This document shows, piece by piece, positions 15,864 through 24,976 of a stretch of DNA of 64,000 nucleotides; positions within the stretch are counted from its first letter, which is position 1, and every line of letters starts with the position of its first letter. Source of the DNA: Epsilonproteobacteria bacterium tcs-49 (GTDB taxonomy: Bacteria > Campylobacterota > Campylobacteria > Campylobacterales > Sulfurovaceae). Under the pieces are notes generated by a model. The model saw only the letters and a program-made list of their open reading frames with translations. It was not told the origin of the DNA and did not search any database. Where the stretch lies: assembly GCA_002049495.1 (NCBI GenBank), contig LLYS01000003.1, positions 1 to 64,000 of the forward strand, read 5' to 3'. Position numbers and translations under genes: made by a program.

Positions 15864-16491
15864 GGCGTAGCATCATCTCCTCGACGGTATCGTCTACATG
15901 CTCTTGGTCCAATTCCTCCAGATCGACGACCTGGACTTTGAAAAGGATTTTTGAAAAGGGTTTGGGGATCATAAAACGGTCCCAGCTGTTTAGGCGCCAA
16001 TACTTTTCCGGCCGTGCCGTTATTATAACAAGTTTGTTGCGTGCCCTTTTGGCGATGGCCAGCGCGCCGCTTTGAAACTTGTGGCGCGGCCCCCGCGGAC
16101 CGTCGGGCGTAAGGATCACGTCGCTGCCCTCTTTGATCTTTTTGATCGCTTGTACCAGCACCGCCCGCGCACCTTTTTTTGAGGAGCCGCGGATACTTTT
16201 GACCCCCGTAGCCAGGTAAAAAGTCCTCGCGATCAACTCCCCGTCGAAGTGGTGCGATACCATCGCGTAGGAATCAAATCCCCGGCGAAATTTGCTGTAA
16301 AAAACGGGATTGACGAACAGCTCCCCGTGCCACCCCACCACGACGCAGTTGTGCTGTGGCCACTCTCCGCTTATCTCGTATCGGACTCTGAGCGTGGCGT
16401 AGATGGCGCGCATCAAAAGCGCGGCAACGGGAGGGACGATAATCACGGCGAGTCTGCGCAGCAACTGTTTTTTACTCAACGATCTCTCCAT
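15853..16491 (-). CDS. DUF374-family lysophospholipid acyltransferase-like protein
   Basis: A 212-residue membrane-associated protein. [13 protein letters not shown] holds the catalytic histidine region of DUF374, and [18 protein letters not shown] is the second family motif. DUF374 proteins are LPLAT-like; some add secondary acyl groups to lipid A. A hydrophobic segment (about 12-30) anchors it. It overlaps miaB by 20 bases and the TPR-like gene by 11. Lipid A acylation would fit but the acceptor is not known. Confidence 0.8.
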   Translation of the reverse strand: MERSLSKKQLLRRLAVIIVPPVAALLMRAIYATLRVRYEISGEWPQHNCVVVGWHGELFVNPVFYSKFRRGFDSYAMVSHHFDGELIARTFYLATGVKSIRGSSKKGARAVLVQAIKKIKEGSDVILTPDGPRGPRHKFQSGALAIAKRARNKLVIITARPEKYWRLNSWDRFMIPKPFSKILFKVQVVDLEELDQEHVDDTVEEMMLRHAV

Positions 16492-17776
16492 CCAGGCTCA
16501 TGCGGTGGCTTTGGGTAATTTTCACCTTGCGGGTGTTTCCAAGCAGCTCTTCGCTGCCTTGTACCAGTACCAGGCGGTTGTTGTCGGTACGCCCCGCGAC
16601 GCGTCCTTCCGGGCGCAGCTCGTCGAAATATACCGCTTCGGTGCTGCCCACGGCTTGGGCCATACGCTTATCCAAAATCTCTTTGGCCAAAGCCTGCAAT
16701 CGCTCCAGCCGCTTTGAGGCCGTATCATCATCGACCTGTTCCTTGTAGTGCTGCGCGGGGGTGTTGGGTCTGGGGGAGTATTTGAAGCTGAACACTTGAT
16801 CAAACTCCACCCGCCGCATCACGTCGATCGTATGGGCGAAATCGGCTTCGCTCTCCCCGGGAAAGCCGACGATGATGTCGGTGCCGATAGTCACCTCGGG
16901 CACCAGGGCTTTGAGCTTTGCGACGCGGTTTAAAAACCACTCCTTGCTATAGCCGCGCTTCATCTGCCGTAAAATCTCCGTCGAACCGCTTTGCAGGGGC
17001 ATATGCATCGATTTGCATATCTTGGGGTTATTCGCGAACTCTTCGATAAAAGCGTCATCCATATGCAGCGGATGCGGGGAGGCGAAGCGGATGCGCTCAA
17101 GCCCCTCCACCTCGCTTATGCTTTGTAAAAGTCCCGTAAAATCGATCTTTCTGTGTTCGCCGCTGAAGCGTCTGCCGTAGTTGTTGACGTTTTGTCCCAG
17201 CAGCATCACCTCCTTCGCACCCTTTGCCACGGATTTTTCGATCTCCTTTTTGATCATATCTTCGGGGATGGAGATCTCTTCGCCTCTGGTGGAGGGGACG
17301 ATACAGAAGCTGCACTGCTTATCGCAGCCGATAGAGATGTTGACCATCGCTTTATAGGGGGAGTTTTGATAGGAATCGCTGAACTGGTAGGTGGTTTCGT
17401 CGTGGTTGATATCGGTTTGGACGAACCCCCTCTCCTTTACCGCCTGCGCGATTTTGGAAACGTTGCGCGCCCCCAGCACGAAATCCACCGCGGGAGCCCT
17501 TTTGATAATCTCTTTTCCCAGGTGGCTGGCGGTACAGCCGCACACGCCGATGCGCGCACCCTCTTTTTTCTGTTTTTTGAATTTGCCGATCTCGCTGAAA
17601 AGTTTCTTGACGGGTTTTTCCCTGACGCTGCAGGTGTTGATGATGATCAGATCCGCATCGCTTCGATCTTCGGTCAGGGCGTACTCTGCGGAGAGTTCCG
17701 CTACGATATGCTCACTGTCGCGAACGTTCATCGCGCATCCCAGAGTTTCGATATAAAGTTTTTGTTTACTGCTCAT
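16472..17776 (-). CDS. miaB: tRNA-2-methylthio-N6-dimethylallyladenosine synthase
   Basis: Radical-SAM methylthiotransferase of 434 residues that modifies A37 of tRNAs reading UNN codons. The N-terminal UPF0004 domain has the cluster cysteines in [15 protein letters not shown] and GVCGCTA. The radical-SAM motif CDKQCSFC is at about 150-157. A C-terminal TRAM domain ends the protein (about 365-434). Standard length and order. It is followed by the DUF374 gene and preceded by an HP0268-like gene, the same neighbour as in Helicobacter (from memory). Confidence 0.97.
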   Translation of the reverse strand: MSSKQKLYIETLGCAMNVRDSEHIVAELSAEYALTEDRSDADLIIINTCSVREKPVKKLFSEIGKFKKQKKEGARIGVCGCTASHLGKEIIKRAPAVDFVLGARNVSKIAQAVKERGFVQTDINHDETTYQFSDSYQNSPYKAMVNISIGCDKQCSFCIVPSTRGEEISIPEDMIKKEIEKSVAKGAKEVMLLGQNVNNYGRRFSGEHRKIDFTGLLQSISEVEGLERIRFASPHPLHMDDAFIEEFANNPKICKSMHMPLQSGSTEILRQMKRGYSKEWFLNRVAKLKALVPEVTIGTDIIVGFPGESEADFAHTIDVMRRVEFDQVFSFKYSPRPNTPAQHYKEQVDDDTASKRLERLQALAKEILDKRMAQAVGSTEAVYFDELRPEGRVAGRTDNNRLVLVQGSEELLGNTRKVKITQSHRMSLDGEIVE

Positions 17777-17892
17777 GAAACCTGTTTCTCTTTTTTTGCT
17801 GTTTTTTTGAAATCTTGTGTTTTGTCATCTTAGGGGAGTGTGGAATCAAGACCGCCCCTTAGCGGGTGCGGCCGAAATATGCGGATCGGGTG

Positions 17893-18120
17893 TTACATGA
17901 TGTGGACTTCATACATGTAATCCTCTTCATCCAAACCGTACTTAACCTCTCTGAGGTATACGCTTAAACCTTTATCCTCAAAATACTCCACCATCTTTAC
18001 CATATCCTTATGGGAGTTTTCTCTATCAAAATACAGGATATTATCATTCAAACTGATAGATTCTATATCTATTTTTTTCGGTTTTTGGTTTTTGTCTGCT
18101 CTTGCTACTAACAGTTCCAT
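17893..18120 (-). CDS. HP0268-family small protein
   Basis: A 75-residue protein whose C-terminal half (VYLREVKYGLDEEDYMYEVH) matches the HP0268 family of Campylobacterota. HP0268 of H. pylori was reported to have nicking-nuclease activity (known of the family, not shown here). Conserved charged residues Asp, Glu and Lys lie in that half. It is 116 bases upstream of miaB on the same strand, as HP0268 is beside HP0269 (miaB). No membrane segment or signal peptide. Confidence 0.8.
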   Translation of the reverse strand: MELLVARADKNQKPKKIDIESISLNDNILYFDRENSHKDMVKMVEYFEDKGLSVYLREVKYGLDEEDYMYEVHIM

Positions 18121-18382
18121 CCCTATCCTTTTCGTTACTGATTTTATACGTCTTTCAAACCGTACAACACATAAAATCGCTCTTGTATATTCCAGCTTCC
18201 AAGCAGCCCCTGCCCCGTTGTTGCATCGCTGCTTTATTGGTAAGCTTATATTATATCTTATCTTTTATTAAGCCAACTTTATGTAAAATATAACCATATA
18301 AAAAAAGCTGCAGTTTTTATCTTTTAAACTAAAGATTTTTAAAATCAAAAACTTATCAGAAAACTTAATATAGGGATTATCT

Positions 18383-19501
18383 TTGGAAAAAATCGGTGAC
18401 ATTATTGAATCTATCGCCCTGGAGAAGGGGTTAAGTAAAGAGGAAGTCAATGAAGCGTTCAAAAACGCGTTGATCTATACGGCAAAGGATGTAATTTCGC
18501 CCGACCAGGAGTTCAGCGTCGAGATCGAAGGCAAAAACTACACCCTTTACCAGGTGATCACGGTTGTGGACAACGATGATGAACGCCTCGAAGAGGAGGG
18601 GGAAAAATATATCTCCCTCGAAGAAGCGAAAGAACTCGACGCCGACGTGGAGGTGGGCGACGAGCTGCAAAACGAGATCAGCATCAACGACTTCGGCCGA
18701 ACCGCCGCGGCGAAACTGTTTTACGAAGTGGAACTCAACGTCCAAAAGGGGATCGAACAGAACCTTTTTGAAAAATACCGGGCAAAAGTGGGCACCATCG
18801 TCCACGGCAGCGTTACGCGCGTAGACAGCGAAGACAACACCTACATCGAGATCGACGAACTGCGGGGGGTTCTGCCCAGAAGAAACCGGATCAAAGGGGA
18901 AAGTTTCAAAAAGGGCGACGTCGTCAGAGCGCTGCTGAAATTTGTCAATATGGATAAGAAAAACGGGATGTATCTGGATTTGACCAGAACCTCTCCGGGC
19001 TTTTTGAATGAGCTTATCAGAAGAGAGGTTCCCGAAGTCCAAGACGGGCTGGTCGAGATCGTCAACTCCGCTCGCATCCCCGGAGAGCGTGCGAAAGTGG
19101 CCGTACGCACCGAATATGACGTGGACCCCGTAGGGGCGGTCGTAGGCGTCAAGGGGGTCCGCGTCAACGCCGTCAGCGAACAGCTCAAGGGAGAGAGTAT
19201 CGACTGTATCGAATACTCGGCGATCCCCGAAATCTTTATCTCCCGCTGCCTCTCCCCTGCGGTGGTCAACAGCGTGGTGATCGAAGACGATACGGCAAAG
19301 GTCCGCATCTCCACCGAACAAAAACCCAAAGCGATCGGAAAATCGGGGATCAATATCCGTCTGACTTCCATGCTCACCGGATACAAGATCGAGTTGATCG
19401 AGGATGCCACCGCACCGGCGCAAGCCAAAAGCGCCGACCGGAACGAAGAGGAGCAACCCACTCAGGATTCATCCGCTTTGGAGGCTCTGTTTAACTCGTA
19501 A
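18383..19501 (+). CDS. nusA: Transcription termination/antitermination factor NusA
   Basis: NusA binds RNA polymerase and RNA and controls pausing and termination. The 372-residue protein has the N-terminal polymerase-binding domain (1-125), an S1 domain (about 130-200, VHGSVTRVDSEDNTYIEI), KH1 (TEYDVDPVGAVVGVKGVRV) and KH2 (KAIGKSGINIRL). It lacks the C-terminal acidic repeats of E. coli NusA, as is usual outside gammaproteobacteria. The start is TTG at 18383-18385 with AGGGAT upstream; the N-terminus MEKIGDIIESIALEKGLS fits the family. Confidence 0.97.
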   Translation: MEKIGDIIESIALEKGLSKEEVNEAFKNALIYTAKDVISPDQEFSVEIEGKNYTLYQVITVVDNDDERLEEEGEKYISLEEAKELDADVEVGDELQNEISINDFGRTAAAKLFYEVELNVQKGIEQNLFEKYRAKVGTIVHGSVTRVDSEDNTYIEIDELRGVLPRRNRIKGESFKKGDVVRALLKFVNMDKKNGMYLDLTRTSPGFLNELIRREVPEVQDGLVEIVNSARIPGERAKVAVRTEYDVDPVGAVVGVKGVRVNAVSEQLKGESIDCIEYSAIPEIFISRCLSPAVVNSVVIEDDTAKVRISTEQKPKAIGKSGINIRLTSMLTGYKIELIEDATAPAQAKSADRNEEEQPTQDSSALEALFNS

Positions 19502-19527
19502 GCCGCACACAGCACAAGGAGATAGCT

Positions 19528-20127
19528 ATGGAAGCTATTTATCTTATCTCTATCGTCGCCCTCCTTGCCCTGGGAGGCGGGCTCTATTTCGTCTTGAGAA
19601 GAGATCCCGAACCCCAGATCGATTATGAAAAGGTGATCCGCCCCAAAGCCACCGTCACCGAACAAAACTCCGAATACCGCTATATCAACGCGGAGGAGTT
19701 TAAAGAGATTCTGGGCCACCTGCTGGTACAGTTTAAAATCAACAAACAGTTTAGCTCCGTCGCCCTGCTGCAGGTAGAGGGGCTGGAGGAAGCCTATGCC
19801 CAGCATGAAGAGATCGGCAACAGCATTTACCAAACCGTTGAAATCATCCTGGGTGAAGTTTTAAAAAACGGCGAACTGGTCACAAAGCCCGGAAGGGACA
19901 CTCTGCTCATCGCTTTTGAATATCTGGATAAAAAGGTCGCGGCGGACAAGGTGGAACAGATCCAAAGAAAGGTCGCCGCCCTCTCCAGCGGTCACTTGAA
20001 AGAGATCACCCTCAGCGCCGTCGTAGCACAAACGACCAAGGAGTTCACCATCGAGGGGATCGTCGACACCCTCGAACAAACCCTCAAAGACAAAGCCCGC
20101 GGGAAAAGTTACGTCGTGAAGGTTTAA
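19528..20127 (+). CDS. Membrane protein with a degenerate GGDEF-like domain
   Basis: A 199-residue protein with one N-terminal transmembrane helix (about 4-22) and a cytoplasmic domain of nucleotide-cyclase-like pattern. KINKQFSSVALLQVEGLEEAY resembles the strand-helix start of GGDEF domains, and KPGRDTLLIAFEYLDKKVA aligns with the LGGDEFAILL region, but GG(D/E)EF is replaced by GRDTL. Catalytic activity is therefore unlikely. The gene follows nusA by 26 bases and is probably co-transcribed. The GGDEF relation is by eye and needs a profile search. Confidence 0.55.
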   Translation: MEAIYLISIVALLALGGGLYFVLRRDPEPQIDYEKVIRPKATVTEQNSEYRYINAEEFKEILGHLLVQFKINKQFSSVALLQVEGLEEAYAQHEEIGNSIYQTVEIILGEVLKNGELVTKPGRDTLLIAFEYLDKKVAADKVEQIQRKVAALSSGHLKEITLSAVVAQTTKEFTIEGIVDTLEQTLKDKARGKSYVVKV

Positions 20128-21596
20128 TGCGACAACCGTTTGCCGTATTTGTAGATACTTAGCAGCGGCGCGAAGAAGCCGATCGCCACGACGGTGATCA
20201 GCAGCCAGCCCAGCTGGGAGTAATCCTGGGAAATACCCTTGTCGCTCACCTCCCTGGTCACCACAAAAATCTTATTGAGGTATTTACTGATAAGCCCTCC
20301 CGCACTCAAAGCCAGATTCATCAAACTCGCCATCAGCGCAAACCACGTACCGCGCTTGCCCTCGGGGGCGTAGATGGCGATAAGGGTCAGCATCAGCACC
20401 ATAGAGATATGGTTAAAAGGACTCGCCAAGGCCGTGTCGACGATGGCGATATCGCGCGCATCGATACCGAAATGGGCGTTGGTCCACTCATGCAGTCCGT
20501 AATACATCCCGATTACGGGCATGGAGAGGATCGTAGAAACCACCGTCAAAAAGATCAGCACCTTGGCGATGGAGCGTTTGATGATAAAATGCGACGCTAC
20601 CCACATCCCGATAATCGCAAGCACCGCGCCGATCTGATTGAGCGTTCCGAAAAACGCTTTGTCAAAGCCCAGCACGTCGATCTCCCACCACTGCAGCCCC
20701 GGACCCACGGAGGGGGTGGCGCGAAATACGAAAATCACGATAATCGCGGCGATAATATGGCGCAGGTGCTCCTGCGGCAGATCCGCCACGATCTGTTTGA
20801 TCATATACAGCACCACCGCCATGGAAACAAAGAAAACGATCTCCTGGGAATAGGTGAAATCGTTATACCCCATAAAAACGATAAAAGCGGCAAACACAAG
20901 ACCGCCGTAAAGGATCACGGGGTTGATGGGGCTTTTACTGACCGCATTGAGGCGGATAAAGGTTACGCCCGTGATCGACAGCAACGGGATCGCCAACCCC
21001 AAGGCAAAGATCGTTTCATAGGAATACACCTGGGCAAGCCAGCCGCCCAGACCCGCTACGGCCACCCCCGCCCCGGCCAGGGAGAGCCGGCCCAAAACCT
21101 GCACCATAGCCAACTCTTCATCGATCTTTTCCCGGGGCTGGGAGCGGTCCACCACTTCGGTACTCATGGTATCGGCCACCACGTCTTGCAGGACAAAGCC
21201 GATCACGCCGATGACCGAAGCGAAGATATAGGTTTTTTCCATATCCCACGCGCTGACGATCGGGTACCTGCCCGCCAGTGCCATAAGCAGCAGCATGCTT
21301 GCCGCTACCAGTCCCGCGCCGATATAGACATAGATTTTACGCTGGGAACCCAGGATCGGTACCGAATCCACCAGCTGGCCAAAAACCATCTTGATGGTCC
21401 AGGGTACCGTCAGCCATACGCTCAGCGCCATCAACTCATCGGCCCCCAGATCAAGCTCCTCCTTTACCCAAAAGCTTTCCGCGATTCCGGTAAAGATACT
21501 TGCCCCGTAGGCAAAGTAGATCAACAAAAGCGGTACATAGCGCAGCCGCATCGCCAAAAGCGGCGTTAAAAAGGATTTTTTAATCGTTTCGATCAT
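20124..21596 (-). CDS. MFS-type transporter, folate/biopterin transporter (FBT)-like
   Basis: A 490-residue integral membrane protein with about 12 hydrophobic segments. Features resembling the FBT family (PF03092) include the FAYGASIFTGIAESFWVKEEL start, WTIKMVFGQLVDSVPILGSQRKIY after helix 2, and DVVADTMSTEVVDRSQP after helix 4. Substrate is unknown; folate or pterin transport is one option. The stop overlaps that of the convergent gene by four bases. It follows a 101-residue hypothetical gene with an ATGA overlap. Confidence 0.72.
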   Translation of the reverse strand: MIETIKKSFLTPLLAMRLRYVPLLLIYFAYGASIFTGIAESFWVKEELDLGADELMALSVWLTVPWTIKMVFGQLVDSVPILGSQRKIYVYIGAGLVAASMLLLMALAGRYPIVSAWDMEKTYIFASVIGVIGFVLQDVVADTMSTEVVDRSQPREKIDEELAMVQVLGRLSLAGAGVAVAGLGGWLAQVYSYETIFALGLAIPLLSITGVTFIRLNAVSKSPINPVILYGGLVFAAFIVFMGYNDFTYSQEIVFFVSMAVVLYMIKQIVADLPQEHLRHIIAAIIVIFVFRATPSVGPGLQWWEIDVLGFDKAFFGTLNQIGAVLAIIGMWVASHFIIKRSIAKVLIFLTVVSTILSMPVIGMYYGLHEWTNAHFGIDARDIAIVDTALASPFNHISMVLMLTLIAIYAPEGKRGTWFALMASLMNLALSAGGLISKYLNKIFVVTREVSDKGISQDYSQLGWLLITVVAIGFFAPLLSIYKYGKRLSH

Positions 21597-21898
21597 AGCT
21601 CGTAGAGATCAAGTTTGTTATCCATATACGCGACCTTCAGCGCATGTTCGCCCTGCGTATCTTCGATATCAAAGGCAAAATCGGTAGCGTTAAAGCGCAT
21701 CTTTGTCTGCATGCCCATCTCTTTGACGATCTTGTTGACAAGGGCTTTATAGTTGCCGTTGTACGCCTCAAGCGTCTGCTCGTCTCCGCTGTCGTCAAGA
21801 TAAACCTCCTGGGCGAGATTGGAAAACTCGTTGAGCTTTTCAAAGTAGATCGTATTGTCGTTGTAATAATCTTTCAACTTCTGTATAATTTCATCCAT
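21593..21898 (-). CDS. Small acidic protein of unknown function
   Basis: A 101-residue soluble, acidic protein, mostly helical in its first half (EIIQKLKDYYNDNTIYFEKLNEF) and beta-like towards the end (MRFNATDFAFDIEDTQGEHALKVAYM). No motif that I recognise. Its stop overlaps the start of the MFS transporter (ATGA), so they form a small operon divergent from the HAD phosphatase gene. The divergent region 21899-21961 is AT-rich and holds both promoters. Confidence 0.65.
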   Translation of the reverse strand: MDEIIQKLKDYYNDNTIYFEKLNEFSNLAQEVYLDDSGDEQTLEAYNGNYKALVNKIVKEMGMQTKMRFNATDFAFDIEDTQGEHALKVAYMDNKLDLYEL

Positions 21899-21961
21899 TT
21901 ACCAGACACCTTCATGTAATTTGGGGGTATTATATCGTATACATTATTATAAGGGAAAAAT

Positions 21962-22603
21962 ATGACGATCCTTTTTGACCTGGACGGTACGCTGATCGAC
22001 TCCACAGAAGCGATTTTGCAAAGTTTTGAATACGCATTTGCACAAAAGGGGGAGCTGCCGCGCTCCCGCGAACAGATCAAAGCGCTCATCGGCCATCCGC
22101 TGGATTTTATGTTTGAACACCTGGGCATCGCAAAAGAGCGTGTACCGGAGTTTGTGGACACGTACAAAGAAAAATACCGTGAAATCAATCGGCCCATGAC
22201 CGAGCTGCTCCCCGGGGCAAAAGAGGCGGTAGTACGCGCGGGCACTATCGCTACGCTGGGGGTAGTCACGACGAAAACGGGAGTATACTCCAGGGAGCTG
22301 CTTGAGTATCTGGGTATTATGCACCATTTCCAAACCCTCGTAGGCAGAGAGGACGTCCTCTATCCAAAACCCCACCCCGAACCGGTGCTCAAAGCGATGA
22401 AGCACCTGGATGCGCACCCCGAAACAACGTGGATGATCGGTGACACCTGCATGGATATTAACTCCGCTGCTAAAGCAAAAGTAAAGAGTGTTGCTGTACA
22501 ATGTGGCTACGGAGCTGAGGAAGAGCTTCAAAGATGTTCGGAATTTATAAAAGAGAATGCGTTGGAAGCGGTGCAATTGATCGAAAAAATTCAGAGGGTT
22601 TAA
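21962..22603 (+). CDS. gph: HAD-superfamily phosphatase, phosphoglycolate phosphatase-like
   Basis: A 213-residue HAD hydrolase. Motif I FDLDGTLIDS (residues 5-14) has both catalytic aspartates; motif II threonine is in VVTTKTG; motif III Lys is in YPKPHPEP; motif IV is MIGDTCMDI. A helical C1 cap lies between about residues 15 and 75. Sequence around the cap (GHPLDFMF) resembles Gph and PpaX-type enzymes. The substrate is probable, not proven. An AAGGG ribosome site precedes the ATG. Confidence 0.82.
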   Translation: MTILFDLDGTLIDSTEAILQSFEYAFAQKGELPRSREQIKALIGHPLDFMFEHLGIAKERVPEFVDTYKEKYREINRPMTELLPGAKEAVVRAGTIATLGVVTTKTGVYSRELLEYLGIMHHFQTLVGREDVLYPKPHPEPVLKAMKHLDAHPETTWMIGDTCMDINSAAKAKVKSVAVQCGYGAEEELQRCSEFIKENALEAVQLIEKIQRV

Positions 22604-22655
22604 AAGCCCCATATTATGCTATTTTATTGCTATTTACTTAAGATTAAAAGCGTTC

Positions 22656-22673
22656 TTTGACAAAAGTGTCAAA
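22656..22673. promoter_or_regulatory. Perfect inverted repeat upstream of porG
   Basis: TTTGACA (22656-22662), AAAG spacer, TGTCAAA (22667-22673) form a perfect seven-base inverted repeat about 107 bases upstream of the porG start, in a 176-base gap. The TTGA-N8-TCAA spacing differs from the FNR core (N6) by two bases. It is a likely binding site for a dimeric regulator of the por operon; the protein is unknown. Confidence 0.5.
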
Positions 22674-22779
22674 ATGCTTACAAAAAGTTACATTTCGTAA
22701 AATACCGCACCCCCTATCAAGCATCTTTTAAGTGCTTATTCATTAGAATTTTTCCATTGTCTAATTATAGGAGAAAATT

Positions 22780-23337
22780 ATGTTAGAAATTAGATGGCAT
22801 AGCCGTGCCGGACAAGGTGCTGTTACCGGTGCTAAAGGTTTAGCAGATGTTGTTTCGACAACAGGTAAAGAGGTACAAGCTTTTGCATTTTATGGCTCAG
22901 CTAAAAGAGGTGCTGCTATGACGGCATACGATCGGATCGATGATAAACCTATCATCAACCATGAGAAATTCATGAACCCCGATTACGTATTGGTTATCGA
23001 CCCTGCATTAACATTTTCAGACGATATCACCGCCAATGAAAAAGATAATACAAAATACATTATCACGACACACATGAGTAAAGATGATCTAATCAAAGCT
23101 GCTCCTGTATTAGAAGGAAAAGATGTTTACGTGGTTGACTGTATCAAGATTTCACAAGACACTATCGGTAGAGCGATCCCCAACACTCCCATGCTTGGGG
23201 CTTTGATGAAAGTTTCGGGGATGTTTGACCTGGAGACGTTCAAAGAGAAGATGATGCATACGCTGGAAAAATTTCCGCAAAAGATCATCGATGCAAATAT
23301 GGCTGCGATCGAAAGAGCCTATAACGAAGTACAATAA
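22780..23337 (+). CDS. porG: Pyruvate:acceptor oxidoreductase gamma subunit
   Basis: A 185-residue gamma subunit of the four-subunit pyruvate oxidoreductase, which converts pyruvate and CoA to acetyl-CoA and CO2 or the reverse. The N-terminal EIRWHSRAGQGAVTGAK and FAFYGSAKRGAAMTAYDRID segments are diagnostic. First gene of porG-D-A-B, the order found in Helicobacter (from memory), unlike the single-chain enzyme of Campylobacter jejuni. TAGGAG precedes the ATG. The operon would serve central carbon metabolism, and in an autotroph could run in the carboxylating direction. Confidence 0.95.
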   Translation: MLEIRWHSRAGQGAVTGAKGLADVVSTTGKEVQAFAFYGSAKRGAAMTAYDRIDDKPIINHEKFMNPDYVLVIDPALTFSDDITANEKDNTKYIITTHMSKDDLIKAAPVLEGKDVYVVDCIKISQDTIGRAIPNTPMLGALMKVSGMFDLETFKEKMMHTLEKFPQKIIDANMAAIERAYNEVQ

Positions 23338-23348
23338 AAGGAATGAGT

Positions 23349-23744
23349 ATGCAAAAAGTAGGTTGGGATGAAGTATCTGCGGGTACTATTTTGGATTCTT
23401 TTAGCCAAGAGGTAGATAACTCCGCACTGGTAAGACCGGAAGACAGACCGTACGCGGATACGAACTCTTATACCGCAAGCGTTGCGGATTGGAGAGTTTT
23501 AAAACCGGTATACAACAGAGATATTTGTATTGATTGTCAAAACTGCTGGGTTTTCTGCCCGGATACATCAATCATTAGCCGCGACAAGAAGATGATCGGT
23601 ATCGATTACGACCACTGTAAAGGGTGCGGGGTATGCGTGGAAGTCTGCCCGACAAACCCCAAATCACTTCTTATGTTCGCTGAACAAGATGATAACGAAG
23701 AGGCACTGTCACAGTGGCCTGAAAAAAAGAAAAAGGGTGAGTAA
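23349..23744 (+). CDS. porD: Pyruvate:acceptor oxidoreductase delta (ferredoxin-like) subunit
   Basis: A 131-residue subunit that carries two [4Fe-4S] clusters: CIDCQNCWVFCPD and CKGCGVCVEVCPTNP. It relays electrons from the TPP subunit to the external acceptor. ATG codons occur at 23343 and 23349. AAAAGGA ends at 23342, so the second gives the better spacing and is used. The stop overlaps the porA start (TAATG). An N-terminal extension of about 55 residues before the first cluster is usual in Helicobacter-type PorD. Confidence 0.94.
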   Translation: MQKVGWDEVSAGTILDSFSQEVDNSALVRPEDRPYADTNSYTASVADWRVLKPVYNRDICIDCQNCWVFCPDTSIISRDKKMIGIDYDHCKGCGVCVEVCPTNPKSLLMFAEQDDNEEALSQWPEKKKKGE

Positions 23745-24964
23745 TGGCTGAAAAAATGGAACTTAAAGAGGTAGAAGTATGGGACGGAAACATGGCGTAC
23801 GCACAAGCCATGAGACAGGCGCAGATCGATGTAGTTGCCGCTTATCCTATTACGCCCTCTACACCGACGGTACAAAACTACTCTAAATTTCTAGCCGACG
23901 GTTACGTTGACGGCGAATTCGTTATGGTCGAGAGTGAACACGGTGCGATGAGTGGATGTATCGGTGCGGCCGCAGCGGGCGGCAGAGTCGCCACCGCGAC
24001 AAGTTCACAGGGATACGCGCTGATGATGGAAACACTCTATCAGGCAAGCGGGATGAGACTGCCCATCGTCCTTGGCGTGGTCAACAGAGCGATTGCGGCG
24101 CCTTTGAACGTAAACGGGGACCACTCCGATATGTATATGGGCCGTGACAGCGGTTGGATCCACGTAGCGACATACAATCCCCAGGAAGCGTACGATATGA
24201 TCCTGTGCGCCTTTAAAATCGGGGAGCATATGGATGTCAGACTTCCCGTTCAGGTTCATCAGGACGGGTTTATCTCTTCCCACACCGCGCAAAACGTACG
24301 CCCCCTTCAAGATGAGGATGCATACGATTTCGTCGGTGAGTATCAGGAAAAAAACGCGATGCTCGACTTCACGAAACCCGTAACATACGGGGCGCAAACC
24401 GAGGAAGATTGGCACTTTGAGCACAAGGCCAAGCAGCAAAAAGCGCTGATGGATTCCAGACCCGTTATCGACGAAGTATTTGAAGAGTTTGAAAAGAGAA
24501 CGGGAAGAAAGTACAACCGTGTCGAAACCTATATGATGGATGACGCCGATATCGCTATCGTAGCTCTTGGGACGACTGTTGAAAGCGCTAGAGCCGCGGC
24601 ACAGATCATGCGTGAGGAAAAGGGGATCAAAGTCGGCGTCGTAAGCCCCAGAGTCTTTAGACCCTTCCCCTATGAAAAGATGCAAGAAGCCCTTGCAAAC
24701 GTCAAAGCGGTCGCGACTATGGACAGAAGTGCCCCCGGCGGTACCGTAGGGATGCTGTTTAACGAACTCAGCGGTGCGCTCATCAACACCGATAAACGCC
24801 CGGTACTGACAAACTATATCTACGGACTTGGCGGACGTGACATGACGATCGAAAACCTTAAAACGATCATCGAAGAAACCAACGCAAACGCCGAAGCGGG
24901 GAAACTCACCGTACCGACACAACAGTTTTCAGGGCTCCGTGGTCCGAAACTATCATTTTTTTAA
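23744..24964 (+). CDS. porA: Pyruvate:acceptor oxidoreductase alpha subunit
   Basis: A 406-residue alpha subunit. YPITPSTPTVQNYSKF and VESEHGAMSGCIGAAAAGGRVATATSSQG form the N-terminal pyrimidine-binding (TPP) domain. The C-terminal transketolase-like domain contains VGVVSPRVFRPFPYEKM. Lengths and motifs are standard. It overlaps porD by one base and precedes porB by 12. Confidence 0.96.
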   Translation: MAEKMELKEVEVWDGNMAYAQAMRQAQIDVVAAYPITPSTPTVQNYSKFLADGYVDGEFVMVESEHGAMSGCIGAAAAGGRVATATSSQGYALMMETLYQASGMRLPIVLGVVNRAIAAPLNVNGDHSDMYMGRDSGWIHVATYNPQEAYDMILCAFKIGEHMDVRLPVQVHQDGFISSHTAQNVRPLQDEDAYDFVGEYQEKNAMLDFTKPVTYGAQTEEDWHFEHKAKQQKALMDSRPVIDEVFEEFEKRTGRKYNRVETYMMDDADIAIVALGTTVESARAAAQIMREEKGIKVGVVSPRVFRPFPYEKMQEALANVKAVATMDRSAPGGTVGMLFNELSGALINTDKRPVLTNYIYGLGGRDMTIENLKTIIEETNANAEAGKLTVPTQQFSGLRGPKLSFF

Positions 24965-24976
24965 TAGGAGAGCAAC

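Noticed and set aside
17820-17880. Short stem AGGGG/CCCCT and CCGC/GCGG between miaB and the HP0268-like gene
   Set aside because: Stems are only four or five bases with long loops and no T-run.
20409-21569. 386-codon open frame on the plus strand opposite the MFS transporter
   Set aside because: Composition is that of an antisense shadow (many His, Arg, Gln); the opposite strand encodes a clear membrane transporter.
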